From the NCBI RefSeq assembly GCF_020731355.1, contig NZ_JAJFZK010000020.1:4164-53001 (forward strand): 48,838 bases of DNA, read 5' to 3'. This DNA is from Bacillus sp. REN16 (lineage in GTDB: Bacteria > Bacillota > Bacilli > Bacillales > Bacillaceae_L). Position 1 is the stretch's first letter, and every line of letters begins with the position of its first letter. Positions 33,040 to 42,232 of this stretch are shown here, one piece after another. A program made the translations under genes and the position numbers. Under the pieces are notes generated by a model. The model had not been told where the DNA came from. It did not search any database and saw only the letters and a list, made by a program, of their open reading frames with translations.

Positions 33040-34214
33040 ACTGACACCCCCTGTTTTGCTTGGACTTTAATCCATTTGCTCTCATTACTACTTTGTAAAA
33101 TAGCATCTGTAATACACATGGAGAAATGTCCATCCTCAAATGTTGCGAAATTAGGTTTATCCTTTTCGAGATTTTTACCATCCCTAATAAAAGAATAATA
33201 GTTTGACATCATATTTTTTAATGCATCTGGCCAACCTTCATTATGTCCACTTGGATGATGGATGGATCCTCTTGCTTCGGGTACGAATAAGGCTGCATCT
33301 GCAAGAAGGATTTCATTCGGTTTGTCGCGATGTCCAATCCATAATTTTTCAGGCTCTTCTTGATTCCAGGCAGCCGCTGCTTTACTTCCAGCGATTTCAA
33401 AGTGCAAATAATTTTTTCGACCAGCACTTACCTGAGAAACAGTGAATACCCCTCTTGAACCATCTTCAAATCGGACAAGAACTGATGCATAATCTTCTGT
33501 TTCAATTTGTACGTCTTCATATTCTACTTCCACTTCACCCTGTGAGCTAAATGTATTAATTGAAGACTTCGATTTCTTTCTAATTGGTAATACAGTAGCA
33601 AGATCAGCAAAAACTTCAACAATTTTTTTCCCAGTTACAAATTGAACCGTATCACACCAATGTGAGCCAATATCGGCAATTGCTCTCGTTTTCCCACCTA
33701 ACTCCGGTTTCATACGCCAATTATAATCCGTTTCATAGAGTAACCAATCCTGTAAATATCCCCCATGAACGATATTAACTTTACCAAAGTCACCGTTTGC
33801 AATTTTTGAATGTAAGTTTTGCAAACTAGGGAATTGGCGATAATTAAAGTTTACACCGTGAACGACCCCGTGTTTTTTTGCCAAGTCAAGTAATTCTCTT
33901 GACTCTTGACTGTTCATTGCTAATGGCTTTTCTGAAACTACATGTTTTCCAGCTAAAATAATTTCCTTATTAATTTCAAAGTGCAGATGATTTGGAGTAC
34001 AGTTATGTACAACCTGAATCTCTTCATCCAGTAACATTTCTTTATAATCTTTGAAGGCTTTTGGGATACCTAATTCATTCGCCTTTTCTTCTGCCTTTTC
34101 AAGAGATGATCCGGCAATTCCTACCACCTCAACAAAACCTAACCTTCTAATTGCTTCAATATGAGTAGGTCCAATAAAACCTGTTCCTATCACACCGACC
34201 TTAATTTTAAACAT
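33036..34214 (-). CDS. Gfo/Idh/MocA oxidoreductase, candidate 3-keto-glucose reductase (LgdC-like)
   Basis: A 392-residue NAD(P)-dependent sugar oxidoreductase: Rossmann motif VGVIGTGFIGPTH at the N-terminus, catalytic-type SEKPLAMN with Lys, and GGYLQDWLLYETDYNWRMKPELGG with GSHWCDTVQFVTG in the substrate domain. It starts at ATG 34214 (GGAGGAGACGGG). As the second dehydrogenase of the cluster it would fit the final reduction of 3-keto-glucose. The family is certain; the reaction is inferred from cluster composition. Confidence 0.78.
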   Translation of the reverse strand: MFKIKVGVIGTGFIGPTHIEAIRRLGFVEVVGIAGSSLEKAEEKANELGIPKAFKDYKEMLLDEEIQVVHNCTPNHLHFEINKEIILAGKHVVSEKPLAMNSQESRELLDLAKKHGVVHGVNFNYRQFPSLQNLHSKIANGDFGKVNIVHGGYLQDWLLYETDYNWRMKPELGGKTRAIADIGSHWCDTVQFVTGKKIVEVFADLATVLPIRKKSKSSINTFSSQGEVEVEYEDVQIETEDYASVLVRFEDGSRGVFTVSQVSAGRKNYLHFEIAGSKAAAAWNQEEPEKLWIGHRDKPNEILLADAALFVPEARGSIHHPSGHNEGWPDALKNMMSNYYSFIRDGKNLEKDKPNFATFEDGHFSMCITDAILQSSNESKWIKVQAKQGVSV

Positions 34215-34249
34215 CCCGTCTCCTCCTGTCGTAATAGTTCATATCTGTA

Positions 34250-35242
34250 TTATCTGCTTATCGCTTTACGTCCAAGAGCGACGGCTAAAACAATAATGAA
34301 CCCTCTGATAATCATCTGCTGACTGACATCAAGACCCATAATTATTAAACCGTTATTAATAACACCAATCATTAATGAACCTACCACTGTACCAATAATT
34401 GTACCAACGCCTCCAGCTAGTGCTGTTCCCCCAAGAATAACAGCCGCAATAACTGACATCTCGTCACCTTCTCCAAAGGTATAACGACCAGCTTGCATTC
34501 TTCCTGCGTATAAAATACCTGCGAATCCCGCTGCAATTCCCGTTCCCATAAAGGCATACAACTTAACCTTCGCAGTATTAATGCCCGAGAATCTTGATGC
34601 ACTTTCATTTCCACCCGTTGCTAAGATTTGTCTTCCAAATGATGTTTTACGTAAAAGAATGTGACCAACAACTGCTACGATTAAAGTCCAAATTAATAGA
34701 AGTGGGATAGGACCAATACCACCGGAACCAAAAAAGAAATTAAATGACTCATTTAAAATAGGAACCGGTGCTGTGTCCGTAATCCACATTGCAGTACCAC
34801 TAATAATCCCCATTGTTCCTAGTGTAACGAGGAAGGATGGGATGTTTACTTTTGTAATTAATAAACCATTAATTAACCCAACAATTAAGCCTGTTGCAAG
34901 ACCTGCTAATAAGCCACCAATAAGTCCAAATCCTGATTGAATCGCTAGTGCTGCCATAAGAGAGGATAGGGCTGTAATGGAACCGATTGAAAGATCAATT
35001 TCCGCAGAGGCAATAACAAAGGTCATAGCTACAGCCATTATTGTAATCATTGCCGTTTGACGTACAATATTCATCATATTTGCCGTTGTTAAAAATCCAT
35101 CATCATGTAGAGTAATAGAAAAGTAGATTAATACCCCAACAAATGCAATGTATACAATATAATTCCGCCAGTCTAGTTTTGAAAGAAAACCTAATGATAG
35201 ATTTGTTTGCTGATTATTAACCTTAATATCCTTGGATTGCAT
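34250..35242 (-). CDS. Ribose/sugar-type ABC transporter permease (RbsC-like)
   Basis: About 330 residues from ATG 35242 (GAGGAGGCTTTACAAC), overlapping the 3' end of the ATPase gene by 20 bases. Eight or more hydrophobic helices; ASAEIDLSIGSITALSSL and GGTALAGGVGTIIGTVVGSLMIGVI are characteristic of RbsC-type permeases. It forms a homodimeric channel in the importer with the ATPase and the binding lipoprotein of this cluster. Levoglucosan or another glucoside is the likely cargo. Confidence 0.88.
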   Translation of the reverse strand: MQSKDIKVNNQQTNLSLGFLSKLDWRNYIVYIAFVGVLIYFSITLHDDGFLTTANMMNIVRQTAMITIMAVAMTFVIASAEIDLSIGSITALSSLMAALAIQSGFGLIGGLLAGLATGLIVGLINGLLITKVNIPSFLVTLGTMGIISGTAMWITDTAPVPILNESFNFFFGSGGIGPIPLLLIWTLIVAVVGHILLRKTSFGRQILATGGNESASRFSGINTAKVKLYAFMGTGIAAGFAGILYAGRMQAGRYTFGEGDEMSVIAAVILGGTALAGGVGTIIGTVVGSLMIGVINNGLIIMGLDVSQQMIIRGFIIVLAVALGRKAISR

Positions 35243-36722
35243 GTTGTAAAGCCTCCTCTGAATCAATTTCCTTACGTTTCATTTCCTTAAGAATTCTGCC
35301 CTCATGCATAATGAGTACTCGATCACTTACTGCTAAAAGCTCTGGCAGTTCAGAAGATATCACGAGAATAGCTTTTCCGTTATCTGCGAGTTCACGGATA
35401 ATTTCAACGATTTCTGTTTTAGCTCCAATGTCTACTCCAATTGTCGGTTCATCCAAAATTAAGATATCCGGGTCATTTGCTAGCCATTTTGCTAAAACAA
35501 TTTTTTGTTGATTACCTCCTGATAACAGTCGAGTTATTTTGAAGATATCATCTGTTTTAATGTTTAACTTCCTTACTAATTGCTCCGAAATTTCATTTGC
35601 CTTTTTATTATTAATAGTGAAGCCCTTTCTCACCTTAGATAGGATTGGCAAGATCATGTTATCTTTAACACTAAGATCTAACACAAGACCTTGAACACGT
35701 CTATCCTCTGGAATGAGCGCCAACCCTGATTTAATTGCATCTTTGGAGGAATGTATCGATTTTTTCTCACCTTTAATATGTATCTCACCGTTATCAATTG
35801 GATCCATTCCGAAAATGGCACGCGCAGTTTCAGATCTCCCGCTCCCCATTAACCCTGCAATCCCTAATATTTCACCAGGATATAGTTTAAAACTCACATC
35901 TTGAACTCTCCGCCCAGAAGCTAAATTTTTCACTTCCATTATTGGAGATACTTCAGTATCGTAGAATCTTTCAACCCACTCAAATGCCTTGTCCATCTCT
36001 AGACCCACTATATTTTGAACGACCTTATCCATTGTTATATCTTTAATATTCTCAGTAATGATATTTTTACCATCTCGTAGAATAGTAATACGGTCGCAGA
36101 CCTCAAATATTTCTTCCATTCTGTGGGATATATAAATAATCGAGATTCCCTTACTTTTTAGCTTATTTATAAAATTAAAGAGAATTTTCGTTTCATTCTT
36201 AGTTAATGAAGATGATGGTTCATCCATAATCAAAATTTTTGCATCTTGGGAAAGTGCTTTTGCAATTTCAGTCATTTGCCAATAACCGACACCTAGATTC
36301 CCGACTAGTTCATTTGGTTCAATATCAACTTCCAATTCCTTCATTAATTCTTTTGTTTTTTGAATGGCTTCTTTATCATTTAACAATCCAAGGGAGTTTT
36401 TTGATTCTCTGGATAAAAAGATGTTTTGAGCAACAGTTAATGTTGGTATAAGACTGAATTCCTGAAAAATCATCGAAATATGATTCTTTCTTGAGTCCTT
36501 CATATCATTTATTATTACTTTTTCACCATTAATCAGAATCTCTCCGCCATCGGATTTATACACACCAGTTAAAATCTTCATGAGGGTAGATTTACCCGCT
36601 CCGTTTCCACCCATTAAAGCATGTACTTCACCTTTTCGGACTGAAAAATTAACAGAGTTTAACACATTGATTCCATTAAATGATTTGAAAATATTCTTCA
36701 TTTCAAGCACATTGTTTTCCAC
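35223..36722 (-). CDS. Sugar ABC transporter ATP-binding protein, two ATPase domains (RbsA-like)
   Basis: A 499-residue tandem ATPase. The N-terminal half has Walker A GGNGAGKSTLMK and Walker B ILIMDEPSSSLTKNE; the C-terminal half has GLMGSGRSETARAIFG, LSGGNQQKIVLAKWLA and ILILDEPTIGVDIGAKTEI. The length is normal for RbsA/MglA proteins. The start is ATG 36722. A stem-loop at 36743-36766 separates it from the upstream dehydrogenase gene. It energises the sugar importer of this cluster. Confidence 0.9.
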   Translation of the reverse strand: MENNVLEMKNIFKSFNGINVLNSVNFSVRKGEVHALMGGNGAGKSTLMKILTGVYKSDGGEILINGEKVIINDMKDSRKNHISMIFQEFSLIPTLTVAQNIFLSRESKNSLGLLNDKEAIQKTKELMKELEVDIEPNELVGNLGVGYWQMTEIAKALSQDAKILIMDEPSSSLTKNETKILFNFINKLKSKGISIIYISHRMEEIFEVCDRITILRDGKNIITENIKDITMDKVVQNIVGLEMDKAFEWVERFYDTEVSPIMEVKNLASGRRVQDVSFKLYPGEILGIAGLMGSGRSETARAIFGMDPIDNGEIHIKGEKKSIHSSKDAIKSGLALIPEDRRVQGLVLDLSVKDNMILPILSKVRKGFTINNKKANEISEQLVRKLNIKTDDIFKITRLLSGGNQQKIVLAKWLANDPDILILDEPTIGVDIGAKTEIVEIIRELADNGKAILVISSELPELLAVSDRVLIMHEGRILKEMKRKEIDSEEALQHAIQGY

Positions 36723-36742
36723 AAATTCACCTTCTTTTAAGA

Positions 36743-36766
36743 GAGGCCACTCATTTGAGTAGCCTC
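36743..36766 (-). promoter_or_regulatory. Intra-operon stem-loop
   Basis: GAGGCTACTCA pairs with TGAGTGGCCTC (one mismatch); no strong T-run, so probably a processing or attenuating hairpin between dehydrogenase and ATPase genes. Confidence 0.55.
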
Positions 36767-36800
36767 ACATTTCATAGATTTCAATTTACTAAAAAACGTA

Positions 36801-37985
36801 TTATTTTACTGCAGATGGAACTTTCTCAAGACTTACCCATTCGCCTCTTTCAGCAGATTCCAAAATTGCATCAGCTATTAACTCAATGCGATAACCATCC
36901 TTAAAGTTTGGAGAAACATCTGTATCTTCAACAATAGATTTAAAGAAATCATGTGTTTCAATAATTTTTGTTTCACCATAACCAATGCCAAGTGCTGGAA
37001 TTGGCCATAAAGCCTCACCATAAGGAGTTGATGGTCCTGTATATACGGTTCTAAATCCTTTTGCATCAGATGGATCATCAGCAAAGCAAACTTGTAACTC
37101 ATCACGACGCTCATAGTTAAAGTAGATGGAACCTTTTTCTCCATGAATTTCAAATGTTAAGAAGTTATTTCGTCCCCATGCATTACGTGTTGCTTCAATG
37201 CTTCCAACAGCACCATTTTCAAATTTAATCATTGTCATGAACTCATCATCCACGTCAACGACACCCTTTGGTGCATCATCGTTACTCTTAACAGTACCTA
37301 ATTTGTCAACCCCACCGGTTTGAATTGGTCTTTCTGGAATCCAAGTTTTTGCAAGTGCATTGACATCTGTGATTTCCCCAACAAGGTATCGAGCGAAATC
37401 AACAACATGTGTTCCAATATCACCTAAAGCACCTGAACCAGCAACCTTTTTCTGAAAACGCCATGATAATGGTGAATTTGGATCTGCTGACCAGTCTTGT
37501 AAATACGTTCCTCTGAAGTTAAGGATTTTTCCTATTCTTCCTTCTTCAATATACTGTTTCGCTAAAGCTACTGCCGGAGTTCTTCGATAGTTAAATGCCA
37601 CCATATGCTTTACGCCAGCCGCTGTAACTGCATCTAACATCGTTTTAGCTTCCTCAGCTCCTAGAGCTAGAGGCTTTTCACAGATTACGTGTTTACCAGC
37701 TTTAGCCGCAGCAATTGCAATCTCTGCATGCGTATTATTTGGTGTAACAATGTCAATTACATCAATCTCTGGGTTGTTAACAAGGTCTCTCCAGTCGGTT
37801 GAATAATTTTCAAAACCTAATTTTGCAGCCGCATCTTTTGCGATTTCCTCACTAATATCGACTAAAGTATGACGATGCGGAATTGCCGGTGCTGGCCAAA
37901 AGAACATTGGCATCGCTGCATATGCTAATGAGTGTGCCTTCCCCATAAATCCTCCGCCAATCATACCAACATTTAATTTTTTCAT
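36801..37985 (-). CDS. lgdA: Levoglucosan dehydrogenase-like Gfo/Idh/MocA oxidoreductase
   Basis: A 394-residue NAD-dependent oxidoreductase from ATG 37985. The dinucleotide motif is GMIGGGFMGKAHS (residues 7-19) and the catalytic Lys is in CEKPLALG. The segments SLAYAAMPMFFWPAPA, GTYLQDWSADPNSPLSWRFQ and WPIPALGIGYGETKIIE match, from memory, the characterised levoglucosan dehydrogenase of Pseudarthrobacter phenanthrenivorans almost word for word. The enzyme oxidises levoglucosan at C3. The rest of the cluster (second oxidoreductase, two barrels, sugar importer) supplies the later steps to glucose. The symbol is offered on this resemblance, without a database search. Confidence 0.75.
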   Translation of the reverse strand: MKKLNVGMIGGGFMGKAHSLAYAAMPMFFWPAPAIPHRHTLVDISEEIAKDAAAKLGFENYSTDWRDLVNNPEIDVIDIVTPNNTHAEIAIAAAKAGKHVICEKPLALGAEEAKTMLDAVTAAGVKHMVAFNYRRTPAVALAKQYIEEGRIGKILNFRGTYLQDWSADPNSPLSWRFQKKVAGSGALGDIGTHVVDFARYLVGEITDVNALAKTWIPERPIQTGGVDKLGTVKSNDDAPKGVVDVDDEFMTMIKFENGAVGSIEATRNAWGRNNFLTFEIHGEKGSIYFNYERRDELQVCFADDPSDAKGFRTVYTGPSTPYGEALWPIPALGIGYGETKIIETHDFFKSIVEDTDVSPNFKDGYRIELIADAILESAERGEWVSLEKVPSAVK

Positions 37986-38009
37986 AATTTATTCCTCCAA
38001 AGATAGTTA

Positions 38010-39176
38010 TTATTTTACTGCGTTTTGAATTTCTGCCGGTGCTTCTTTTGAATAAACTAGTTTCCATGCTTCCAAAATATTTTCTTGCGTTACCTTTAAG
38101 GATGGAACAGCAACATATGCTGGTGCTTCTTTTCCTAAAAGACCGTATCCCGCTAAAATAGCCTCAGCAACCCCTTGGTCATATGGTAGCTGTGCACCTA
38201 GACCTTTGATGTTACCACCTTGCGCAATGTTTAACGCTACATTCGCACCTAAATCGATTGTTGTAACAACTAAATCCTCTTTTCCAGCAGTTCTTACTGC
38301 CGCTAGAGCACCTTCTGCCGGGACGTCCCAAACAACGAACATACCATCTAGATCCGGGTTAGTTGTTAACATACCAGATGCTACCTTATCGCCATCGCTT
38401 TCATCTGCAATACCACCACGTGCTACAATTTCTATATCTGGATACTTTTCTGTAATTGTCTTTTCAAAAGCTTCTACACGTTGAGCTGTTACAAAGAAAT
38501 CCGCATCGTGATAAATAACGCCAATTTTTCCTTTTCCTCCAAGCTGTTCAGCCATGATATCTGCGGCAGCTATACCATTTCCATAATTGTCAGCAGAAAC
38601 CACACTCACATAGTCTTTTCCAGCTTCCAAATTATTTGGTACATTATCCATAAATACAACCTTTACCCCAGCATCTGCTGCCTTTTTAAATGCACTCGCA
38701 GAAGAAACTGCATCTACTGGGATACCAACAATGATGTCAGGGTCTTTTGCCAAAACTGTTTCTATATCAGATAGTTGCTTTTCAGGTTTAAATTGCGCAT
38801 CAGTGATTGCTACCACTTCAATTCCCATTCTTTCAAATGCAGCCTTTAGTCCGTCAATTTGAGCAGTTGCCCAGTCATTTCCTGCATAGTGCATTACAAT
38901 TGCAGCTTTATAATTTCCCTCTTTAATTTTTGCGATTTCCTCTTCAGTAAGTTCTAAATTTAATGCAGGTTCCGCAGTCTCTCCGTTTGGACCTTTACTT
39001 AGGATTTCCTGATCACCAGGAATGTCCTGATTGATTGTTAATGGACCTTCATCCTTTAATGGAGTACTTGATTTTGCAGAAGGGTCTTCCTTTTCTGTAG
39101 AACCCTCCTGGCTACATCCCACTAGTGCGATACCAATCAAGGCAATTATTGCTAAAATTGATAGAATCTTTTTCAT
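38010..39176 (-). CDS. Sugar-binding lipoprotein of the ribose-type ABC importer
   Basis: A 388-residue periplasmic-binding-protein-like lipoprotein (Peripla_BP_4 type). Signal MKKILSILAIIALIGIALVG with lipobox LVGCSQEG (Cys21), then an acidic/Ser linker of about 70 residues before the binding domain (YKAAIVMHYAGNDWATAQIDGL). GIPVDAVSSASAFKKAADAG and FVVWDVPAEGALAAV are typical of sugar-binding folds. It is encoded 24 bases upstream of the dehydrogenase gene and delivers the sugar to the permease. Confidence 0.88.
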   Translation of the reverse strand: MKKILSILAIIALIGIALVGCSQEGSTEKEDPSAKSSTPLKDEGPLTINQDIPGDQEILSKGPNGETAEPALNLELTEEEIAKIKEGNYKAAIVMHYAGNDWATAQIDGLKAAFERMGIEVVAITDAQFKPEKQLSDIETVLAKDPDIIVGIPVDAVSSASAFKKAADAGVKVVFMDNVPNNLEAGKDYVSVVSADNYGNGIAAADIMAEQLGGKGKIGVIYHDADFFVTAQRVEAFEKTITEKYPDIEIVARGGIADESDGDKVASGMLTTNPDLDGMFVVWDVPAEGALAAVRTAGKEDLVVTTIDLGANVALNIAQGGNIKGLGAQLPYDQGVAEAILAGYGLLGKEAPAYVAVPSLKVTQENILEAWKLVYSKEAPAEIQNAVK

Positions 39177-39204
39177 AAAATTTCCCCCTGTTTACCAATA
39201 ATTT

Positions 39205-40020
39205 TTAGTTTTCATATTTTGAAAGATATTTTCTACTAATTTCCGCGCCTTCTTTTGGATTTGAATAGCTGTCTAATTCAACTGTAATCCAGCCTTCAAA
39301 ACCTGCATCATTCAGGATGGCAACCATCTCATCGAACTTTTGATGACCAACTCCTAGTGGCTGGAATTCTTTATTTCCATAATCCTTGAAGTGAACATAT
39401 TTGATACGATCTACGTATTTTCTAATAACTTCAACCGGGTCTCCTCCACCTGCTTCAATATGTGCAGTATCTGGACATAAATAAATCTTTGTTAAGGGCA
39501 TTAACTTGTCCAATTGTTCCGGTGTTTCAACACAAGTTCCTAGGTGTGGATGATAGCTTGGGGTTAAATTATATTTTTCTGCAATTTCAACCACTTGGTC
39601 AAGTGCACTTGCTAGGTCTGAGAAATCACTTTCCAAAACACCTTCAGAACGAACTGCTCCACCCCCGATTACAAGATGTTCAGCTCCAACTTCAGCAGCA
39701 AAAGCCGCCACTTTTTCAATCTTTTTTAGTTCCTCATCTAAAATTCCAGAATAAATAAAGTTTCCACCTGTATAAACTCCTACAAGCTTTAATGAATTCT
39801 TTTCTAATAAAGAAAGAAATTCTTCTTTTCTATCTATGTACTGCAAAAGGTTTCCATCAAACAATTCAATTCCATCATAATTTGCACTAGCAATATCCTG
39901 TGCTGCCTCTTCAGTTGATCCATTAGCAAGGTAGAGTACATCTTTGATGGAAGTAACACCACCCGGATGACCAACTACTCCTCCCCAAGTGTTTGTCTGA
40001 TAACCAAATTTGAATGTCAT
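39205..40020 (-). CDS. TIM-barrel sugar isomerase/epimerase-type enzyme, second LgdB candidate
   Basis: A 271-residue AP-endonuclease-type barrel from ATG 40020 (ATGGAGGAGATATAC); the ORF could begin five codons earlier without a good site. Metal-site segments are HLVIGGGAVRSEG, PSYHPHLGTCVET, YLCPDTAHIEAGG, VHFKDYG and WITVELDSY. It resembles inosose-dehydratase-type barrels. It is the first structural gene after lacI. In levoglucosan clusters the two barrels act as 3-keto-levoglucosan eliminase and glucal-type hydratase. Confidence 0.78.
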   Translation of the reverse strand: MTFKFGYQTNTWGGVVGHPGGVTSIKDVLYLANGSTEEAAQDIASANYDGIELFDGNLLQYIDRKEEFLSLLEKNSLKLVGVYTGGNFIYSGILDEELKKIEKVAAFAAEVGAEHLVIGGGAVRSEGVLESDFSDLASALDQVVEIAEKYNLTPSYHPHLGTCVETPEQLDKLMPLTKIYLCPDTAHIEAGGGDPVEVIRKYVDRIKYVHFKDYGNKEFQPLGVGHQKFDEMVAILNDAGFEGWITVELDSYSNPKEGAEISRKYLSKYEN

Positions 40021-40130
40021 GTATATCTCCTCCATTTTAGAATCTCTAGATTAATAGAAATGTGATTCCATGTACTTTTCTTTATCACCACCTTTAGATC
40101 TCGGCAATTTAAGGATTGTCATGTGAATTT

Positions 40131-40191
40131 TTGTAATCGATTACAATTAAAACTAAGCAACAACCATTAAATATGTTGTAATCGATTGCAT
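40131..40191 (-). promoter_or_regulatory. Two LacI-type operators before the structural genes
   Basis: TTGTAATCGATTACAA at 40131-40146 is a perfect palindrome with central CG, the LacI-family hallmark. TTGTAATCGATTGCAT at 40176-40191 is one mismatch away. Their centres are 45 bases apart, in the gap between lacI and the first structural gene. Confidence 0.85.
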
Positions 40192-40216
40192 TTATTATTA
40201 AATTACTAGTGGAAAA

Positions 40217-41218
40217 TTATAATTTACATTCTCCACATGAATCTCTAACTATTAATTTATCCTCTAATATAAATTGACGATTTTTCAACTCATTATCATT
40301 CAACAGCATTATAAGCAATTCCATTGCCTTAGATCCTATCTCAAACGCTGGTTGAGCAATAGTAGTTAAGGGTGGTTCAATTATTGAAGCGAATCTGATA
40401 TCATCAAATCCCACTACGGAAATATCCTCTGGAACTTTCAAACCCATTGATTTAATTGCTTTAACAGCTCCAATAGCCATTTCATCACTCGCTGCAAAGA
40501 CTGCTGTTGGAGGATTAGCGGATGCTAGCAATTTTGTCATCAAATTATAACCACTTTCAAATGTAAAATCACCTTCTTGTACAAGGAACGGTTCTAACGG
40601 CAAATCGTATTGAGACATCGCTTGCTGAAATCCCTTTAATCGATCGCGTCCCAACACTACATCTAGCGGACCTGTAATAGTTGCTATTCTCTTATGATTT
40701 AGCTTTATTAAATGATCGGTTATTTTCCTTGCACTACTTATATTATCGATTGAAACCGTTGGAATCGTGGCACCTTCAATATATTCACATGCAAGAACAA
40801 CCGGGAATTCATTTGCAATACTTTCTAAAGACTCTTTATCACTTCTTGCTGTTAATAATATCAAACCGTCGGCTTTTCTTTGCCGCATGATATTTAGGTA
40901 ATTCGTTTCTTGTTCTACTTTGTTTATGATATCGCCTAGTAAAACTTGATAACCATTATGTAATGCCGTTTCTTTAATTCCACGAAGAACTTTAGAGAAA
41001 AAAGGGTTTGATATATCGGAAATAACAACCAGAATTGTCTTTGTCTCCATCGTTCTTAGTTGTCTTGCCAATAAATTAGGTTGATAATCTAATTCTTTTA
41101 TAGCTTCTAAGACCTTCACCGCTGTTTCCTTCCTTACGGAAACACTATTCGTTAAAACCCTCGAAACCGTGGCTGTCGAAACATTAGCCCTTTTTGCAAC
41201 ATCTGCTATTCTTACCAT
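40217..41218 (-). CDS. LacI-family repressor of the levoglucosan-type cluster
   Basis: A 333-residue regulator. I place the start at ATG 41218, giving MVRIADVAKRANVSTATVSRVL; the TTG 42 bases upstream lies against the operator. The helix-turn-helix with hinge ELDYQPNLLARQL is classical, followed by a periplasmic-binding-protein-type effector domain (DISNPFFSKVL..., VFAASDEMAIGAVKA). Operators with core TGTAATCGATTACA lie both directly upstream of it (41262) and before the next gene (40131, 40176), so autoregulation is expected. The inducer would be the imported sugar or a metabolite. Confidence 0.9.
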   Translation of the reverse strand: MVRIADVAKRANVSTATVSRVLTNSVSVRKETAVKVLEAIKELDYQPNLLARQLRTMETKTILVVISDISNPFFSKVLRGIKETALHNGYQVLLGDIINKVEQETNYLNIMRQRKADGLILLTARSDKESLESIANEFPVVLACEYIEGATIPTVSIDNISSARKITDHLIKLNHKRIATITGPLDVVLGRDRLKGFQQAMSQYDLPLEPFLVQEGDFTFESGYNLMTKLLASANPPTAVFAASDEMAIGAVKAIKSMGLKVPEDISVVGFDDIRFASIIEPPLTTIAQPAFEIGSKAMELLIMLLNDNELKNRQFILEDKLIVRDSCGECKL

Positions 41219-41258
41219 ACTCTCTCTCTGTTTCCTTTCTCTATCATCCTCTTGATTC

Positions 41259-41280
41259 AAATTGTAATCGATTACAATTT
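41259..41280 (-). promoter_or_regulatory. LacI-type operator upstream of lacI
   Basis: AAATTGTAATC-GATTACAATTT, a perfect 22-base palindrome sharing its core with the sites at 40131 and 40176. Confidence 0.85.
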
Positions 41281-41607
41281 GAAAATCAACTATTTTTGCA
41301 AAAAATTTATAATATATTTTTAAATAAATATATTTAAAGTCTGAAAATAAAGCTTTTTGTAACCTTTTTTACTGTTTAATAACTTTTTTAATCGGATTCC
41401 CGATGACTTTTTCCACATTTGTAGACCTAAAAAGATATTTTTCAAAGCTATAATGTAATGGATTACATTTAATGTTTTGTTTTGAAAGGTTTATAAATTC
41501 CTATAAATTTATTTAAAACTATCAAACTTTATATAAATATAGAACTTTACTAGGATAACAAGAGTTGGGTAGTGTTTCAAAAGAATCCAGTATACATTAT
41601 TTCCGGA
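41281..41607. other. Intergenic with a remote LacI-type operator
   Basis: No gene is seen. TGTAATGGATTACA at 41454-41467 differs from the operator core by one base in the centre and lies about 190 bases upstream of the lacI-proximal site, suitable for DNA looping. Confidence 0.55.
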
Positions 41608-41835
41608 TACTAAATTAATAGTATAACAGTTGAATTCACAATCCATTATTCTTTACCCCCAAAAATCAAATAAACGTTTGTTTGAATTTTTAGTTTCGCT
41701 ATATCACTGACCTAGATTGCTAAACAAGCGTTTGTTTGAAATTGTGGTTCTTGAAAAACGCCCGATTAGTACAGATTTTCTTAACTCGCCTGATAGGCAT
41801 TCTATTATAATAATTCGTTTTTAGTATAAGATTCC
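41608..41835. repeat. Paired-palindrome repeat, copy c
   Basis: Closest relative of copy a: shares ATACTAAATTAATAGTATAAC at the left end and TTCTATTATAATAATT at the right end. Palindrome centres 41675.5 and 41729.5, 54 bases apart. Confidence 0.8.
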
Positions 41836-41885
41836 CAGCTATACAGGGCGTCGCTATGACACCTTGCTGATGAAAAATTACGTTA

Positions 41886-41960
41886 TGGAAAAAAATAGGC
41901 GAACACAGGAACCGTCCCCATGTTATCACTGCGAGGGTCTGGCCCCAAAATTGGCCCCAA
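41886..41960. repeat. AAATAGGCGAACA...ACCGTCCCC and GGTCTGGCCCC repeats
   Basis: 41886-41920 belongs to the AAATAGGCGAAC family. TTATCACTGCGAGGGTCTGG at 41923-41942 is a variant of the GTCAGGCCCC family, here followed by a duplicated GGCCCCAAAAT. Confidence 0.65.
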
Positions 41961-41962
41961 AA

Positions 41963-42215
41963 TGAGTGGAACCGCCCCCTTGTTTCCTGTTATTATTGAA
42001 TGGTATAACTAAAATTATCCTGATTTCCGTAAGTCTTTAATAGCTTCCTTCAAACAAGCGTTTGTTTGAAGGCTAAAGCAGTTGGGGCTGTAGTGGTAAA
42101 TTGTCAAACAAACATTTGTTTAAATAGCTTTGGGGCATCACCGTGATTATCTCCTACTTGTCTCAATGGAAAAAAATAGGCGAACAGCGGAACCGTCCCC
42201 TTGTTCTGCCCTTGT
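41963..42215. repeat. Paired-palindrome repeat, copy d (about 250 bp)
   Basis: Starts GAGTGGAACCG, carries palindromes centred 42059.5 and 42113.5 (54 apart), and ends with AAATAGGCGAACAGCGGAAC and GTCCCCTTGTTCTG. It aligns over its whole length with 48565-48815. Confidence 0.85.
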
Positions 42216-42232
42216 TCTGAGGTGAATTCATA

